Part shown: one piece after another, positions 1 through 9,300 of the stretch
Layout: every line of letters begins with the position of its first letter
Position numbering within the stretch: position 1 is the first letter of the stretch
Assembly (NCBI GenBank): GCA_937951615.1
Contig: CALFBH010000026.1
Span: forward strand, 1-64,000
From: an uncultured Saprospiraceae bacterium
GTDB taxonomy: Bacteria > Bacteroidota > Bacteroidia > Chitinophagales > Saprospiraceae
DNA length: 64,000 nt
Direction: 5' to 3'
The notes under the pieces: generated by a model
Database searches by the model: none
Told to the model about the DNA's origin: nothing
Seen by the model: the letters and a program-made list of their open reading frames with translations, nothing else
Made by a program: the position numbers and the translations under genes

Positions 1-1
1 T

Positions 2-166
2 CTAGCTCATAATCATCCTTCTGGCAATTTAGCTCCAAGTCAGAATGACCTTAACCTGACTCGTAAGTTGAAGAAGGCAGGTGAGGTGCTGGACATTAGC
101 GTTGTGGATCATCTGATTCTTACTAAAGATGGTTATTATAGCTTTGCGGATGAGGGGATACTTTAA
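2..166 (+). CDS. radC: RadC-type JAB-domain protein, C-terminal end (partial)
   Basis: The window opens inside this gene; only the last 54 residues and the TAA stop are present. They contain the JAMM/JAB metal-site motif HNHPSG, then D and the family's usual tail (DHLILTKDGYYSFADEG). RadC proteins are predicted metal-binding proteins; their role in repair is disputed and many copies travel on mobile elements. The tRNA-like fragment and direct repeat just downstream raise the chance that this copy belongs to, or borders, an integrated element. The 5' part is outside the window, so completeness cannot be judged. Confidence 0.85.
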   Translation, partial: LAHNHPSGNLAPSQNDLNLTRKLKKAGEVLDISVVDHLILTKDGYYSFADEGIL

Positions 167-283
167 ATTGCTGTATTACAGTACAGTTATGGGTTATGAA
201 TTCTGTATCTTGCACCTTCTACAAAACACTTTTTCAGGTATCTGATTTTACTAAAATAATTGTAACTAATTGGTATCCAGTAG

Positions 284-317
284 TGTGAGGTCGGCAGTTC
301 AAGCCTGCCTCGCGCTA
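284..317 (+). other. tRNA-like 3' fragment (T arm plus acceptor strand), possible attachment site
   Basis: A T stem-loop is clear: GGCAG, loop TTCAAGC, CTGCC (293-309), followed by a seven-base acceptor-like strand TCGCGCT and an A. No matching 5' acceptor strand or anticodon arm lies upstream, so this is not a full tRNA gene. Integrases often leave the 3' end of a tRNA gene at one edge of an island, which fits the terminator, direct repeat and defence-like operon that follow. The tRNA identity is not assigned. Confidence 0.4.
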
Positions 318-327
318 CTTGATTTTC

Positions 328-361
328 AAAGACTTACGATTTGTTTCGTAAGTCTTTTTTT
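328..361 (+). terminator. Rho-independent terminator
   Basis: A perfect 12-bp stem (AAAGACTTACGA with TCGTAAGTCTTT) around a six-base loop is followed by a T run. It stands right after the tRNA-like fragment and would end rightward transcription. It also lies just past the stop of the leftward MBL gene, where the A/T-rich stem may work in both directions. Confidence 0.7.
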
Positions 362-366
362 GTTTT

Positions 367-385
367 GGTACAACATAGGTACAAC
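367..385. repeat. GGTACAAC direct repeat beside the tRNA-like fragment
   Basis: GGTACAAC occurs twice, separated by ATA. Short direct repeats next to a tRNA 3' end are typical of tyrosine-recombinase arm or core sites, but no integrase gene is in the window. Function is inferred from position only. Confidence 0.35.
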
Positions 386-391
386 AAATTG

Positions 392-1471
392 CTATAAAAC
401 AATTTTTATGAATTTTTCGCTACTAGGGTATCTAACTTCAAAATTCCACTTCTCAAAAGTCTCCGCTCCATCAATTGAAAAGATGCTTCGTAAGGTATCA
501 TTGTCGTAAGTGAATACGATATTGTATTTGTTTTCCATGTCTCTATTTGAGTTTCTTAATATCCGTACTATAGCTTCTTTATTGGGCAGGTAATCTCTAT
601 TCTCACCATTGGCACTAAAAAGGTAATTGCTACATTCAATCATACTGTAAAGCTCATCACTACTATTTCCTTTGCTACCGTGGTGAGCAACTTTCACCCA
701 TTCACATTCTATTTTATTTGAAGCGGAGTATCCCAACTCCTTCAAAGAACTAACAATATCAGAAGGATGGGCATCTGCCAACCATAAGACTCTTTTACCT
801 TGGAACTCTGTAATCACAGAAATACTACTGCCATTTTCTACAGATTTATCCTCTGTCCATTTATTCAGATCAAATGAGTCAATACTTTTCAAATAATCGT
901 TATTAGATACACTTATAGGAATACTGATGGATTCATTTTCTATCCTTTCAAGCTGCACATCTTCATCTTTATATTTTGTCCTTAACTCGTTCAGTTTTTC
1001 TTTTGATGGCGAGAGAACGGTAATCTCCAGTCCATAAAGATTTTCTGTGTGTAAGTTCACTATATCCTCTTGAGGAAATTGTTGAGTTTCCTCTAAATAT
1101 TGTGATAGTAAGTCTCCTTGTTTAATACTTACCGGAGAACTAATACGAGATTGATCGTCAATACTAGTCTTGACTGCAATTCGAGGTGGATTGTAAAACC
1201 ATCTTTTGACTATATCCTGAATCTCTCCCGATTGTACAGCCTTAATATATTTTACGATACCACCAATGTGGTCGTCATGTATGTGCGAGGTAATCCATAA
1301 ATCAATATATTCTTCTTTTGATTTTATTCCTTTAATTTGTTCAATTAGGATATGCCTAAATGTTTTGCTACGCCCACTATCTATCAAAACATTATGAAAA
1401 AAATCATCATTTCCTAAGTAGCAGATTCTTGCGGCATCACCACAATCAGCCTGATAAAAATATATTTCCAT
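392..1471 (-). CDS. Metallo-beta-lactamase-fold hydrolase, last gene of a trypsin/NTPase/MBL operon
   Basis: A 359-aa soluble protein with the MBL zinc motif HxHxDH (H63, H65, D67, H68 in SHIHDDHIGG), an N-terminal beta strand ending in DSG, and a later HHGSKGN zinc-ligand motif like that of ComEC-type hydrolases. The chosen ATG (1469-1471) lies five bases past the stop of the upstream protease/NTPase gene; in-frame GTG and TTG codons just upstream would add a few residues. Tight spacing implies translational coupling. MBL proteins of this type accompany trypsin-fused NTPases in predicted counter-invader systems, including AVAST type I. Its substrate (nucleic acid, nucleotide or other) cannot be told from sequence. 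Confidence 0.85.
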   Translation of the reverse strand: MEIYFYQADCGDAARICYLGNDDFFHNVLIDSGRSKTFRHILIEQIKGIKSKEEYIDLWITSHIHDDHIGGIVKYIKAVQSGEIQDIVKRWFYNPPRIAVKTSIDDQSRISSPVSIKQGDLLSQYLEETQQFPQEDIVNLHTENLYGLEITVLSPSKEKLNELRTKYKDEDVQLERIENESISIPISVSNNDYLKSIDSFDLNKWTEDKSVENGSSISVITEFQGKRVLWLADAHPSDIVSSLKELGYSASNKIECEWVKVAHHGSKGNSSDELYSMIECSNYLFSANGENRDYLPNKEAIVRILRNSNRDMENKYNIVFTYDNDTLRSIFSIDGAETFEKWNFEVRYPSSEKFIKIVL

Positions 1472-1476
1472 ATCAT

Positions 1477-4400
1477 TCACCAATCAAATAGATTTATTTT
1501 GCCTTCCGGTATTCCTTTTACCAACTGAAAGACACCTGAAATAGCTTTAGAGTGATATCCGCCACCGTCTAATTTATATGTTTTTTGCCCTGATAGACAC
1601 CAAATAATTTCCAAGTTGTTTTTTTCTAAATAATCAAGGAATATATCTTTCTTGATTATTGTTCCAGTTGGTGTATCCATTAAAATTATATTGCCGTCTA
1701 TATCTTCCAAACTTCCATCTAATGCTCCATATCGTAAATTTAAGCCCTCGAAGATTGATTTACAGACTATATCGTAACTACTGCTAGCCCCAGATTGGTC
1801 ACTACTGCCAAAACCTCCCTTAGCTGCAATTAATGGAACTAATACTTTAAGTAGTTCGCTATTTTCATCTTGATCTCTAAGGTTCTGCCACTCAGATTCT
1901 TTTGGTGAATCATTGTAAATTGGAGACCAAAACTGTTCTCTGTTAAATAGTTGATAACTTACATATTCTTGTTCTGGTAGTGAACATCTACCTACATCCT
2001 TATCTTTCAAAAAAGCAACTATTTCCTCCTTCTGTTCGCTCCTTATAATAAAACTTTGGGCTCGTAATAATATTCTTTTATTCTCGACTTCATATTTAGA
2101 AGCTCCAATCTGTTTTGGTTCCCACAGAGTAATACTTTTATATAAAAAAATCCATTCTTGTTCTTGATAATCTTTCTTTAAGAGCAAATGTTTTACAGCA
2201 GGTAAGTCTTCTGTTTTTTCAAGCCATTCCAGATTTGGTTGGTTCCAATATCTATACCCATCATCATCCCACCAGTTTTTGCTATCTAATGATAATTGAT
2301 CTGATGTTTTTTCTTCATCATCATGTCCATGATATTTAGTGTATGCGGGATCAATATTTCTTAAGCTAATTTGCCAAGCCCCTTCACAGTATTCGTATTT
2401 ATTTTCTTCACCCCAGCTATTTTTAATCTTATAGTTATCAGTAATAATACTCATTATCTCATGAAAAGCAATCCATTGATATTTCTTCCCTATTCTTTCT
2501 GTATTGTCATTGCGTGAGTTATAGTTACTATGATTTTTGTCATGATCACCATGTAAACTTATATCATACCCCAATTCAAAGGCTCTTTGAACAATCCAGC
2601 ATTTAACAGGTGTAATATCAAACAATCTACGATGATAACGTTCATTATCAAGAGTCTGCTTATTTTTTAAGAAAGGTACAAGCTCCTGTTTTACATAGTG
2701 ACTCTCATCTTTGAATACATCTTCTAAATTACCTACTATTTTAGAAATAAAAGATTCACAATCTAATAGATGACGTTCATATTTTTCAGCTCCTAATGAG
2801 TGGGTAAGCTGTCTCTTTTTATGAACCATTGAATCTCTTTGCATTTTAAGTTTCAAGAGTAGATTAACGAGCATACTTTTTTCTTCATCCAAATTCTTGA
2901 AGTAAGCCGTGTGTACTTTTTCTAAATTAAAATTAATAGGTGAAAAATTACGCAATGCAGATTCGATTACATACCTCCCAAAATCCCAAGTCATCACAGA
3001 GTGATGTATTTGGTTAAATATTCCGCCGTAATTTTTATCATATTCAGGGCTTTTGTAGTCAATATTGTACTTATTAACATCTGCCTCTGTTGGTAATTCA
3101 GGTAATTTACTTTTATAAGGAGGTCTAATTAGTTCTAAATTGACATTTATGCCTACCTTTTTATGCACAGCATACTCGATTGCATTCCGGGCATAATCTC
3201 TCAAAAGTATATGTTCAGGAGGATTAGTATATCTAAAAATTGTATCATAAACATACTGTGAAATTTCTTTTACTCCTCCATTTTTTGTAGTTCTTAAAAT
3301 ACATCCATAAGCTACAGCATAAAGCCTTTCTGATATATACTTGTCATTAATATTCTGAAATGCGTTTAAGATTGAAATTAATGCTTTAGGCTGTTGCTCC
3401 AATAAATTTACCATTGCCTTTGTAGCCTGATCTCTCAATCTACGATTGGTTGATGACAACAACCAGGCAAGTGTTTGCCCTGTGAGTCTTGCTGTTTCAA
3501 AATCAATATTATTAGAAACATTGGGAATCCATGCCCAATCAATTAATCTTCTGAGTGGAAAGGCATGGTCATCGTCATTATATCCACTATACCATCTCAT
3601 ATAACGCTGCCAAAAACTATCTCTTTCCGGCATAGTATGTCGCAATAACATTTTATGTAGCATATCTCCATTTAGAGGGTGGTTTTTTGTGACAGCTAAT
3701 TCTGTAGAAATAAATAGATAGTCAACACTTACATGCTGATTCGTAAACCAACCCCCCAGTTTTTCAATGTTTACACTTTCAACGCTCCTCCAAGTCAAAC
3801 TACTTTGTACAAAATCTGAAATCGATGAACGTATAGTTTGAAGATTCTCGGGTTCATTTTTTTTAGGTTTTAAACCAATTTTTTTCATTTGGCGGCTTAA
3901 CCATTTGCATTTTTTTCTAAATTTTTTAAACTTTTCGTTTTTTGAAAATACCCATGGATATACTTCATACAGTTCTAAACTAAATTTTTCAGGCAATAAT
4001 ATCGCAAGTGCCTCAAGTATCCCTCTACTCTTGCCGTAATAAATTTCATTATTTACTAGCCCTCTAAGCCTATTGTCTCTTTTAAATGCTCTTTTTAGTT
4101 TTTTGCTCGAAGAGTAAGTGTCTAGCAATCTATTTACAGTAAAAAAATCTCCAAATCGCTCATATGCAAAATAGACTATTTCTTCATCTTCACCTGTTTT
4201 GTAATTATTTCTGATACTTTTAATGAATACACTTTCTTGTATTAGGTCATTTAACAAATAGGTAAATTGGGGAAACTCTTTATTAAAAAGTTTTTCGGTT
4301 TCTTCTAATTTTAGTGTCCGGGCATCATTATCGAAACTCCGTTGAGAAAACTTATTTATAGCTTCCTGAATAAGTTTAGGTCTTGAAGCATATATTTGCC

Positions 4401-6288
4401 GTCTTTCAATTAACTTTTCTTCTATGGCTTTAATGTAATATTTAAAGACTTTGCTGATTCCTTGAAAACCTTGTGGAAAAGACTTATCAGGAGAATTTTT
4501 AACTCCTTCACAAATAAGTATCAAGAATAAGGGCGTGGTAAACTCCGGTGAAAGTATAGGAAAATTAGGTTGTTTAAGTTGATAATGTTTGCAAAACATA
4601 TTCAATGCAGCATACTCATTCCCTTTAAATCCTTCATGATTTACTACTGCTAATTTTTTAGTACCTTGTCTCATGTTTTCAGGGACGATAGCACTAAAAT
4701 ATGTAGTTCTGACACTCATGGCTAATCCTACATATGGATATTGTGCGACTTGGCTTATAAATCCTGCAATTTCGTTTTTCCATAGCCTTGCTCCTGCCCC
4801 CTCATTTAGAGCATCAATTAAGATTAAAAATCGACTACCAATTTGTTTGCCAATGCTATTTGCTGATTCCAATAATTCTTCAAAAGAACAATCCAAGCCG
4901 AGTAGTTTGATTATGTTGTTCTCTATACTTACTGATGTTTTGAAATGTTGTCCTAGTAATAAAAAAGAAGGTAGATTTAATTTTTGCCGCTCAAATGCGA
5001 TATCCCCAAGTAGATGTGATTTTCCACTACCAGCTTCACCCTTTATCAGAAGCATCGGATTATTTGACAGATATAGATTAATCTCACCTAAATTACTTAG
5101 CATACGATTATTACGAGACATTATCTCGTATAATCTATTGATTTCCTGTTCATATGGTCTTAGGTGCCGAGAGTACTCTTTGTCTTTTTTGTCTTTAAAT
5201 TCTTCATATCTTAAATTATGTAGGTGATTTATCTTTTCATCAATTTTACCTTGAATATTATTAATTTTACTCTCTACCCAGTCAGTATCAATTTTTGTTT
5301 CAACATCAAAATTCAGTTGATTAATCCAAGTTTTTAAGTTGTTCACTATATCTTGTAATTCAGTCTCAATATCTTTTAAATGAGCATTTTCCTGATTTCG
5401 AAAGTACCTGTTTTCGTATAACCATTTATCAAATACCGTAATAAATCGCTTCCTAAAATAGTCATCTTTTGCCAAATCACTAAATAACTTTGAAATGGGA
5501 AGTTTTAAGTTTAATTTTTCATTAAAACGAGGTCCTGAGTTTTCAATTGATTTCGATATATGTCGTTTAAAATAATCAGTGGTTAAACCATTTTGTCCCA
5601 AGTAGGTAAAAGAAATTAATGGCAAGAAATTTTTACTCAAGATTTCATTAACAGTATGAATGTACTGGCAATAAATAACTCTACCTTTTTCTTCTGGGCG
5701 AAATCTTGTGAATATTCCAAAAAGAAAAATGTCTTGATGAGTTTTCAAAAAAATACCGCTTCCAGAAAAACCCTCGGTTGCCCATTCTACATAATCTTCA
5801 TTTAGTTGCAGTTGAAACTTTGGGGCTTCAGTCATCTGTTGTTTCCATGTAGGAAAAATTACATCTAGTTCTTTTCCTTGTGTCGCATTGGGAAAGCCTT
5901 TAATTATAAAATTTTGAAAAAGTTGTCTCTCCTGTACAGCTTTAAGAACAGGAATTTCCCCAGTTATTTGCTCGACTTTTGATTTCTCAATAACCACTAT
6001 TCCAATGTCTCTATCAAGGTCTTTATTGATTAGTCGTTCATCAATGTTTTCTATTACAGATTCATAAGTATCCTTTTGCGGGTTGTAAATGTCTATTATT
6101 ATAGAGAGGTATCGATCGTTGAATTTTGTGCTGTCTTCAAATAGACAATGAGCAGCAGTAATAATGTAAACCTTGTCTTTGAAGTTTTCTTGATAGCATA
6201 TCAAACCACTTCCTATGACTTGGTCAGAATTTTCTTTTCGTAATCGAACTGTTAAGCAGGATATTAAAGTGTCGTTATTTAAACTCAT
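1477..6288 (-). CDS. Trypsin-like protease fused to a STAND-type P-loop NTPase and a long C-terminal region
   Basis: A 1603-aa protein. Residues about 1-215 are a trypsin-like serine protease with a full triad: H47 (TAAHC), D94 (LDRDIGIV) and S175 (GFSGSG). A charged helical linker leads to a P-loop NTPase with Walker A GEAGSGKS (417-424) and Walker B FLILIDALNEG (D492). The remaining ~1000 residues are probably an alpha-helical sensor/scaffold with no recognised motif; no signal peptide is seen, so it is likely cytoplasmic. It starts 21 bases after the LRR-Roc-COR gene and leads into the MBL gene. By analogy with Avs-type STAND proteins, the inferred model is that ligand binding by the C-terminal region drives oligomerisation and frees the protease. 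High A+T suggests island DNA. Confidence 0.85.
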   Translation of the reverse strand: MSLNNDTLISCLTVRLRKENSDQVIGSGLICYQENFKDKVYIITAAHCLFEDSTKFNDRYLSIIIDIYNPQKDTYESVIENIDERLINKDLDRDIGIVVIEKSKVEQITGEIPVLKAVQERQLFQNFIIKGFPNATQGKELDVIFPTWKQQMTEAPKFQLQLNEDYVEWATEGFSGSGIFLKTHQDIFLFGIFTRFRPEEKGRVIYCQYIHTVNEILSKNFLPLISFTYLGQNGLTTDYFKRHISKSIENSGPRFNEKLNLKLPISKLFSDLAKDDYFRKRFITVFDKWLYENRYFRNQENAHLKDIETELQDIVNNLKTWINQLNFDVETKIDTDWVESKINNIQGKIDEKINHLHNLRYEEFKDKKDKEYSRHLRPYEQEINRLYEIMSRNNRMLSNLGEINLYLSNNPMLLIKGEAGSGKSHLLGDIAFERQKLNLPSFLLLGQHFKTSVSIENNIIKLLGLDCSFEELLESANSIGKQIGSRFLILIDALNEGAGARLWKNEIAGFISQVAQYPYVGLAMSVRTTYFSAIVPENMRQGTKKLAVVNHEGFKGNEYAALNMFCKHYQLKQPNFPILSPEFTTPLFLILICEGVKNSPDKSFPQGFQGISKVFKYYIKAIEEKLIERRQIYASRPKLIQEAINKFSQRSFDNDARTLKLEETEKLFNKEFPQFTYLLNDLIQESVFIKSIRNNYKTGEDEEIVYFAYERFGDFFTVNRLLDTYSSSKKLKRAFKRDNRLRGLVNNEIYYGKSRGILEALAILLPEKFSLELYEVYPWVFSKNEKFKKFRKKCKWLSRQMKKIGLKPKKNEPENLQTIRSSISDFVQSSLTWRSVESVNIEKLGGWFTNQHVSVDYLFISTELAVTKNHPLNGDMLHKMLLRHTMPERDSFWQRYMRWYSGYNDDDHAFPLRRLIDWAWIPNVSNNIDFETARLTGQTLAWLLSSTNRRLRDQATKAMVNLLEQQPKALISILNAFQNINDKYISERLYAVAYGCILRTTKNGGVKEISQYVYDTIFRYTNPPEHILLRDYARNAIEYAVHKKVGINVNLELIRPPYKSKLPELPTEADVNKYNIDYKSPEYDKNYGGIFNQIHHSVMTWDFGRYVIESALRNFSPINFNLEKVHTAYFKNLDEEKSMLVNLLLKLKMQRDSMVHKKRQLTHSLGAEKYERHLLDCESFISKIVGNLEDVFKDESHYVKQELVPFLKNKQTLDNERYHRRLFDITPVKCWIVQRAFELGYDISLHGDHDKNHSNYNSRNDNTERIGKKYQWIAFHEIMSIITDNYKIKNSWGEENKYEYCEGAWQISLRNIDPAYTKYHGHDDEEKTSDQLSLDSKNWWDDDGYRYWNQPNLEWLEKTEDLPAVKHLLLKKDYQEQEWIFLYKSITLWEPKQIGASKYEVENKRILLRAQSFIIRSEQKEEIVAFLKDKDVGRCSLPEQEYVSYQLFNREQFWSPIYNDSPKESEWQNLRDQDENSELLKVLVPLIAAKGGFGSSDQSGASSSYDIVCKSIFEGLNLRYGALDGSLEDIDGNIILMDTPTGTIIKKDIFLDYLEKNNLEIIWCLSGQKTYKLDGGGYHSKAISGVFQLVKGIPEGKINLFDW

Positions 6289-6308
6289 AGGGGAGATTAC
6301 AATGTTTC

Positions 6309-8176
6309 TTATTCTATTTCATTTATAATCTGAATGAGGGAGTTTTTAATTCTATTCTGTGCTTCAGATGCCTCAATTCTTATTTTTCCAGACCTTTTTA
6401 ATTTTTGATAACTATTCCATTGATTTTGAATTGATAAGAATTCAATAGAAGAGATTCCGTATGATTCCATAGTTTTAAAACATTCTTCTATATTATCTTT
6501 TTTAAATAATTCAATTAACTTTTCTTTTAAAGCTTCAACTGATAGCTGGGTATCCTGTTTAGCATCATTTGGTAGTTCAATACTATTTCTGATAGGTTGT
6601 TTTTTTACTTTGAAAGAGCTAAGTACATTATCAATTAGACTACTAACTTGTATATTTTCGTAGCTTATTTTACATTCTACTGTATTTTTACTCCTTAGTT
6701 TTCTTCTTTGCAAATCTTCGTATTCATAATAATTTGGTCTTTTTAATTTAGAACATTCTTCACAGTTACACGGGATTAATTTTTCAACATTAATATGTTT
6801 ATAGCTATTGTTAATTCTGTCAAATTCTTCCGTAATCAATGTCAAAAAAAGCCTCGGTTCAGGACCTTCTACAAATATTTGAATTTCTTTTTCGCCATAT
6901 GTTTCAATAATTAATGCGTTATTCGAAAATCGCTTTAATATGACGCCTTCCCGCCATACCATTGATTTCATATATATATATCGGTGCATTCTGACTATGA
7001 ATTTAGACAGAATACCTTCAGGCATAAAACCGTAAGAATATCGCAGTTTAATACTGTCATCATAATTCCAATTGAATTCAGGCTGACTTACAGGAAGTAA
7101 TTGAGGCAGTATAAATGAGTCCTTATTTGGTTCTACTTGATAAATTAATTCGAACTTAAGCATTAATGCTAAAATTTCTTTTTGCTTTCTTTCATACATT
7201 TTATCTGACCAAATATTGACAATATCACTTTTTTTAAAAACTCCTTTGTTGTTTTTTTTTATATGTTCATTGTCAAGTATTTTGTAGACAGCATCAGTTG
7301 CCCAAGAATTATTCAGTATAATAGTTTTTTCAAGAATTGAGCCATCCTTAAAATGTAAAAACACTCCAAGATCATGAAGGTAATTTGAAAGTTGGTGAGC
7401 TTTTTCGAAGTCACTTATCCCATTAAATTCAGATATATCGTAAAATTCTTTATCGGAAATATAATCTTTTTCCAGTCTTATTCTTTCTAGTTCTCTTCTG
7501 ACTCTGACCCAAGTTTTTGGAAGCTTATCTCCAACGTGATTGAGTTTTTGAATATGAAATTTTATAGTATTTATCAAATCTTTCAACCCTCGTTTAGTAG
7601 CAAAATTAACCCTTTGAATTTCAGCTTTTACATTAGGAAAACGTTGTTTAATAGCTCCTATATTAATTTCTCTGCTTCTATCCTGCTTTTCATTGTGTAC
7701 TATTATGATAGGACTGTCTCCACTCAGCAATTCAAGAATTTGCAACCAATAATTATACGATGTATCTTCTTTCCGCGTATCAGCGACTAACAAATATAAA
7801 GACCTTTTTGTAAGAAAAAATTGATGGGTTGAATGATATATTTCTTGACCTCCAAAATCCCAAATATTAACGAAAAAATCCTTTTCAGAATTACCTATAA
7901 AATTAAACCTACTAATATCAATACCTCTAGTTGTGTCTTCATCTCTAGGCAATGGTGCATCTTCATTGATTAACTTTCTGGATAAAGTTGTTTTCCCTGC
8001 TCCGGGTTCCCCGACTATTAGTAATTTTGCCTCATTCAAAACATCTTCCCCTTCAGCTTCTATTTGTAAAAAGAATTTTTTAATATCTTTAGCTCCTCTT
8101 ATTACGACTTCTGGTGGAGGGTGGTCTATGTATTTAATATCTAATTTTATTGTCTCAAGTTTTTCTAATTGACAAA
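6309..8176 (-). pseudogene. LRR-Roc-COR-EAD gene, 3' part downstream of the IS insertion
   Basis: This part encodes the end of the last LRR, the linker (HPPPEV), a Roc GTPase domain (Walker A GEPGAGKT; DFGGQE switch), a COR domain and a C-terminal helical module (LIELFKKDNIEECF to IQIINEIE) that resembles effector-associated domains. The frame stays open past the first TTG (8037-8039) as far as the insertion site at 8177-8178. The 5' LRR part is at 9301-9794. Joining 9794-9301, one TA and 8176-6309 gives 2364 bases, exactly 788 codons with stop, and reads ISSISKDICQLEKLETIKL across the junction, a clean LRR. The gene is therefore broken only by the IS. A truncated Roc-COR-EAD protein could still be made from the internal TTG, but this is not shown. 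Confidence 0.85.
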
Positions 8177-8183
8177 TAAGTAG

Positions 8184-8903
8184 TTAAGTATAAATATTCG
8201 ACACTACTATGTCGTCAAGTTCTTTGAAATTGATAGTATATTTTGTTCCAAAATCATTGAGGATTTCTTCCAATGCGATGTCGAGTTCCTCTTGTGATTT
8301 TAAATTTTCATAGGGTAGCCATTCGTACTTCACCATTCTCCAGAGTATTTCAATTGGATTGAGGTGGGGCGAATAAGTTGGGAGGAAAAAGATATGTAAA
8401 TCTTCCTGCTTCCACTTCGCTACCTGTTCGTGAAACTTATCACTATGATGGATGGGGGCATTATCGATGACAATCGCAGTAGGGCATGTCCTGCTTTTAT
8501 TAAAATCATTGATAAAGGCAATTGCCATATCACTATTCATACTGCCTTTACAGGTGTAAGCTTCCAGTCGATTATCCAGACTCATTAGACCAAAAACCTG
8601 TGTGCCTGGTGTTTTAGATGGCGTGATATGTATGTATTCTCCTTTCGGCTGCCAGGCATAGGGAATACAGCCCTGCATATTAAAGCCACTCTCGTCAGCA
8701 AAAAACAAGTCTATATACCCACCCTTATTAAGTTCAATAAGCTGTTTGAGTTCGCTGAGTTTTTTTTCATATTCCTCTGGTGTTTGTTTGCTTTTCAGGC
8801 TCTTACGCATTCGTTTCCAACTATATCCTAACGATTTTAGAAAGCGGCGAAGCATATCACGACTAATGTTGAGTCCGAATAAATCATTCAATTCGGCTAC
8901 CAT
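8184..8903 (-). CDS. IS630-type transposase, DDE catalytic part (ORF B)
   Basis: 239 aa from the ATG at 8901-8903. It carries the DDE triad: D70 (FFADESGF), D147 (IVIDNAPIHHS) and E185 (LNPIEILWR), a 37-residue D-E spacing typical of IS630. The stop lies inside the left inverted repeat. The frame continues upstream of the ATG through an A8 run and links to ORF A by a one-base shift, so the active enzyme is probably a fusion of about 347 aa, the usual family length. Confidence 0.9.
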   Translation of the reverse strand: MVAELNDLFGLNISRDMLRRFLKSLGYSWKRMRKSLKSKQTPEEYEKKLSELKQLIELNKGGYIDLFFADESGFNMQGCIPYAWQPKGEYIHITPSKTPGTQVFGLMSLDNRLEAYTCKGSMNSDMAIAFINDFNKSRTCPTAIVIDNAPIHHSDKFHEQVAKWKQEDLHIFFLPTYSPHLNPIEILWRMVKYEWLPYENLKSQEELDIALEEILNDFGTKYTINFKELDDIVVSNIYT

Positions 8904-8913
8904 TTTTTTTAGA

Positions 8914-9228
8914 CTACGGCAATGGGTTTTGACTTTTTTTTAAACTGGTAACCTGATTTTCACTTAGGGCGGATAGTTTTGACTTTAATCCTCTGCCTTT
9001 GAGAATGCCAAGTCCGCTAATACCCATATCCCGCCATCTGTCCATCCATGTATAAATCGTACGAGTACGAATACTGAATAAATCTGCCACATCTTCAATT
9101 AATTCACCGTCCGAACATAAAAGCAGAGTCTGGCAACGTTGGCGAAAATGAAACTTCGGGTGGTGCTTACTACCATCCTCTAAGGTCATTCGTTCACTAT
9201 CTGTTAAATAAAATTTTCGTCGCGTCAT
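8914..9228 (-). CDS. IS630-type transposase, N-terminal DNA-binding part (ORF A)
   Basis: 104 aa from MTRRKFYL, with a helix-turn-helix region (DVADLFSIRTRTIYTWMDRW) that would bind the terminal repeats. In-frame non-ATG codons reach to 9255, but the ATG at 9226-9228 fits the family N-terminus. It ends at a TAG 18 bases after an A8 run (T8 on the + strand, 8934-8941). Loss of one A there, or a +1 slip, joins it to ORF B and gives LKKKVKTHCRSLKKMVAEL, a plausible linker. Confidence 0.85.
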   Translation of the reverse strand: MTRRKFYLTDSERMTLEDGSKHHPKFHFRQRCQTLLLCSDGELIEDVADLFSIRTRTIYTWMDRWRDMGISGLGILKGRGLKSKLSALSENQVTSLKKSQNPLP

Positions 9229-9300
9229 GACGCAAAAATATACTATTATTTTCAAAGAACTTATATGTATCAGTGTCGATTATTTACATGGATGTACTTA

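Larger units (their letters stand above)
8179..9298 (-). mobile_element. Complete IS630-family insertion sequence, 1120 bp
   Basis: The ends were set by three agreeing signals. Terminal inverted repeats 8179-8205 and 9272-9298 match at 20 of 27 positions, with identical inner blocks such as TCGACACT. A TA dinucleotide flanks each side (8177-8178, 9299-9300), as expected for IS630/Tc1-mariner duplication. Removing the element plus one TA restores the reading frame of the host LRR-Roc-COR gene. It holds two overlapping-frame transposase parts on the minus strand. The intact ends and catalytic residues suggest a recent, possibly active copy. Confidence 0.9.

Noticed and set aside
4673-5227. A 184-codon frame opposite the protease/NTPase gene
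   Set aside because: It is antisense to the Walker A region of a clear protein and shows no family features.
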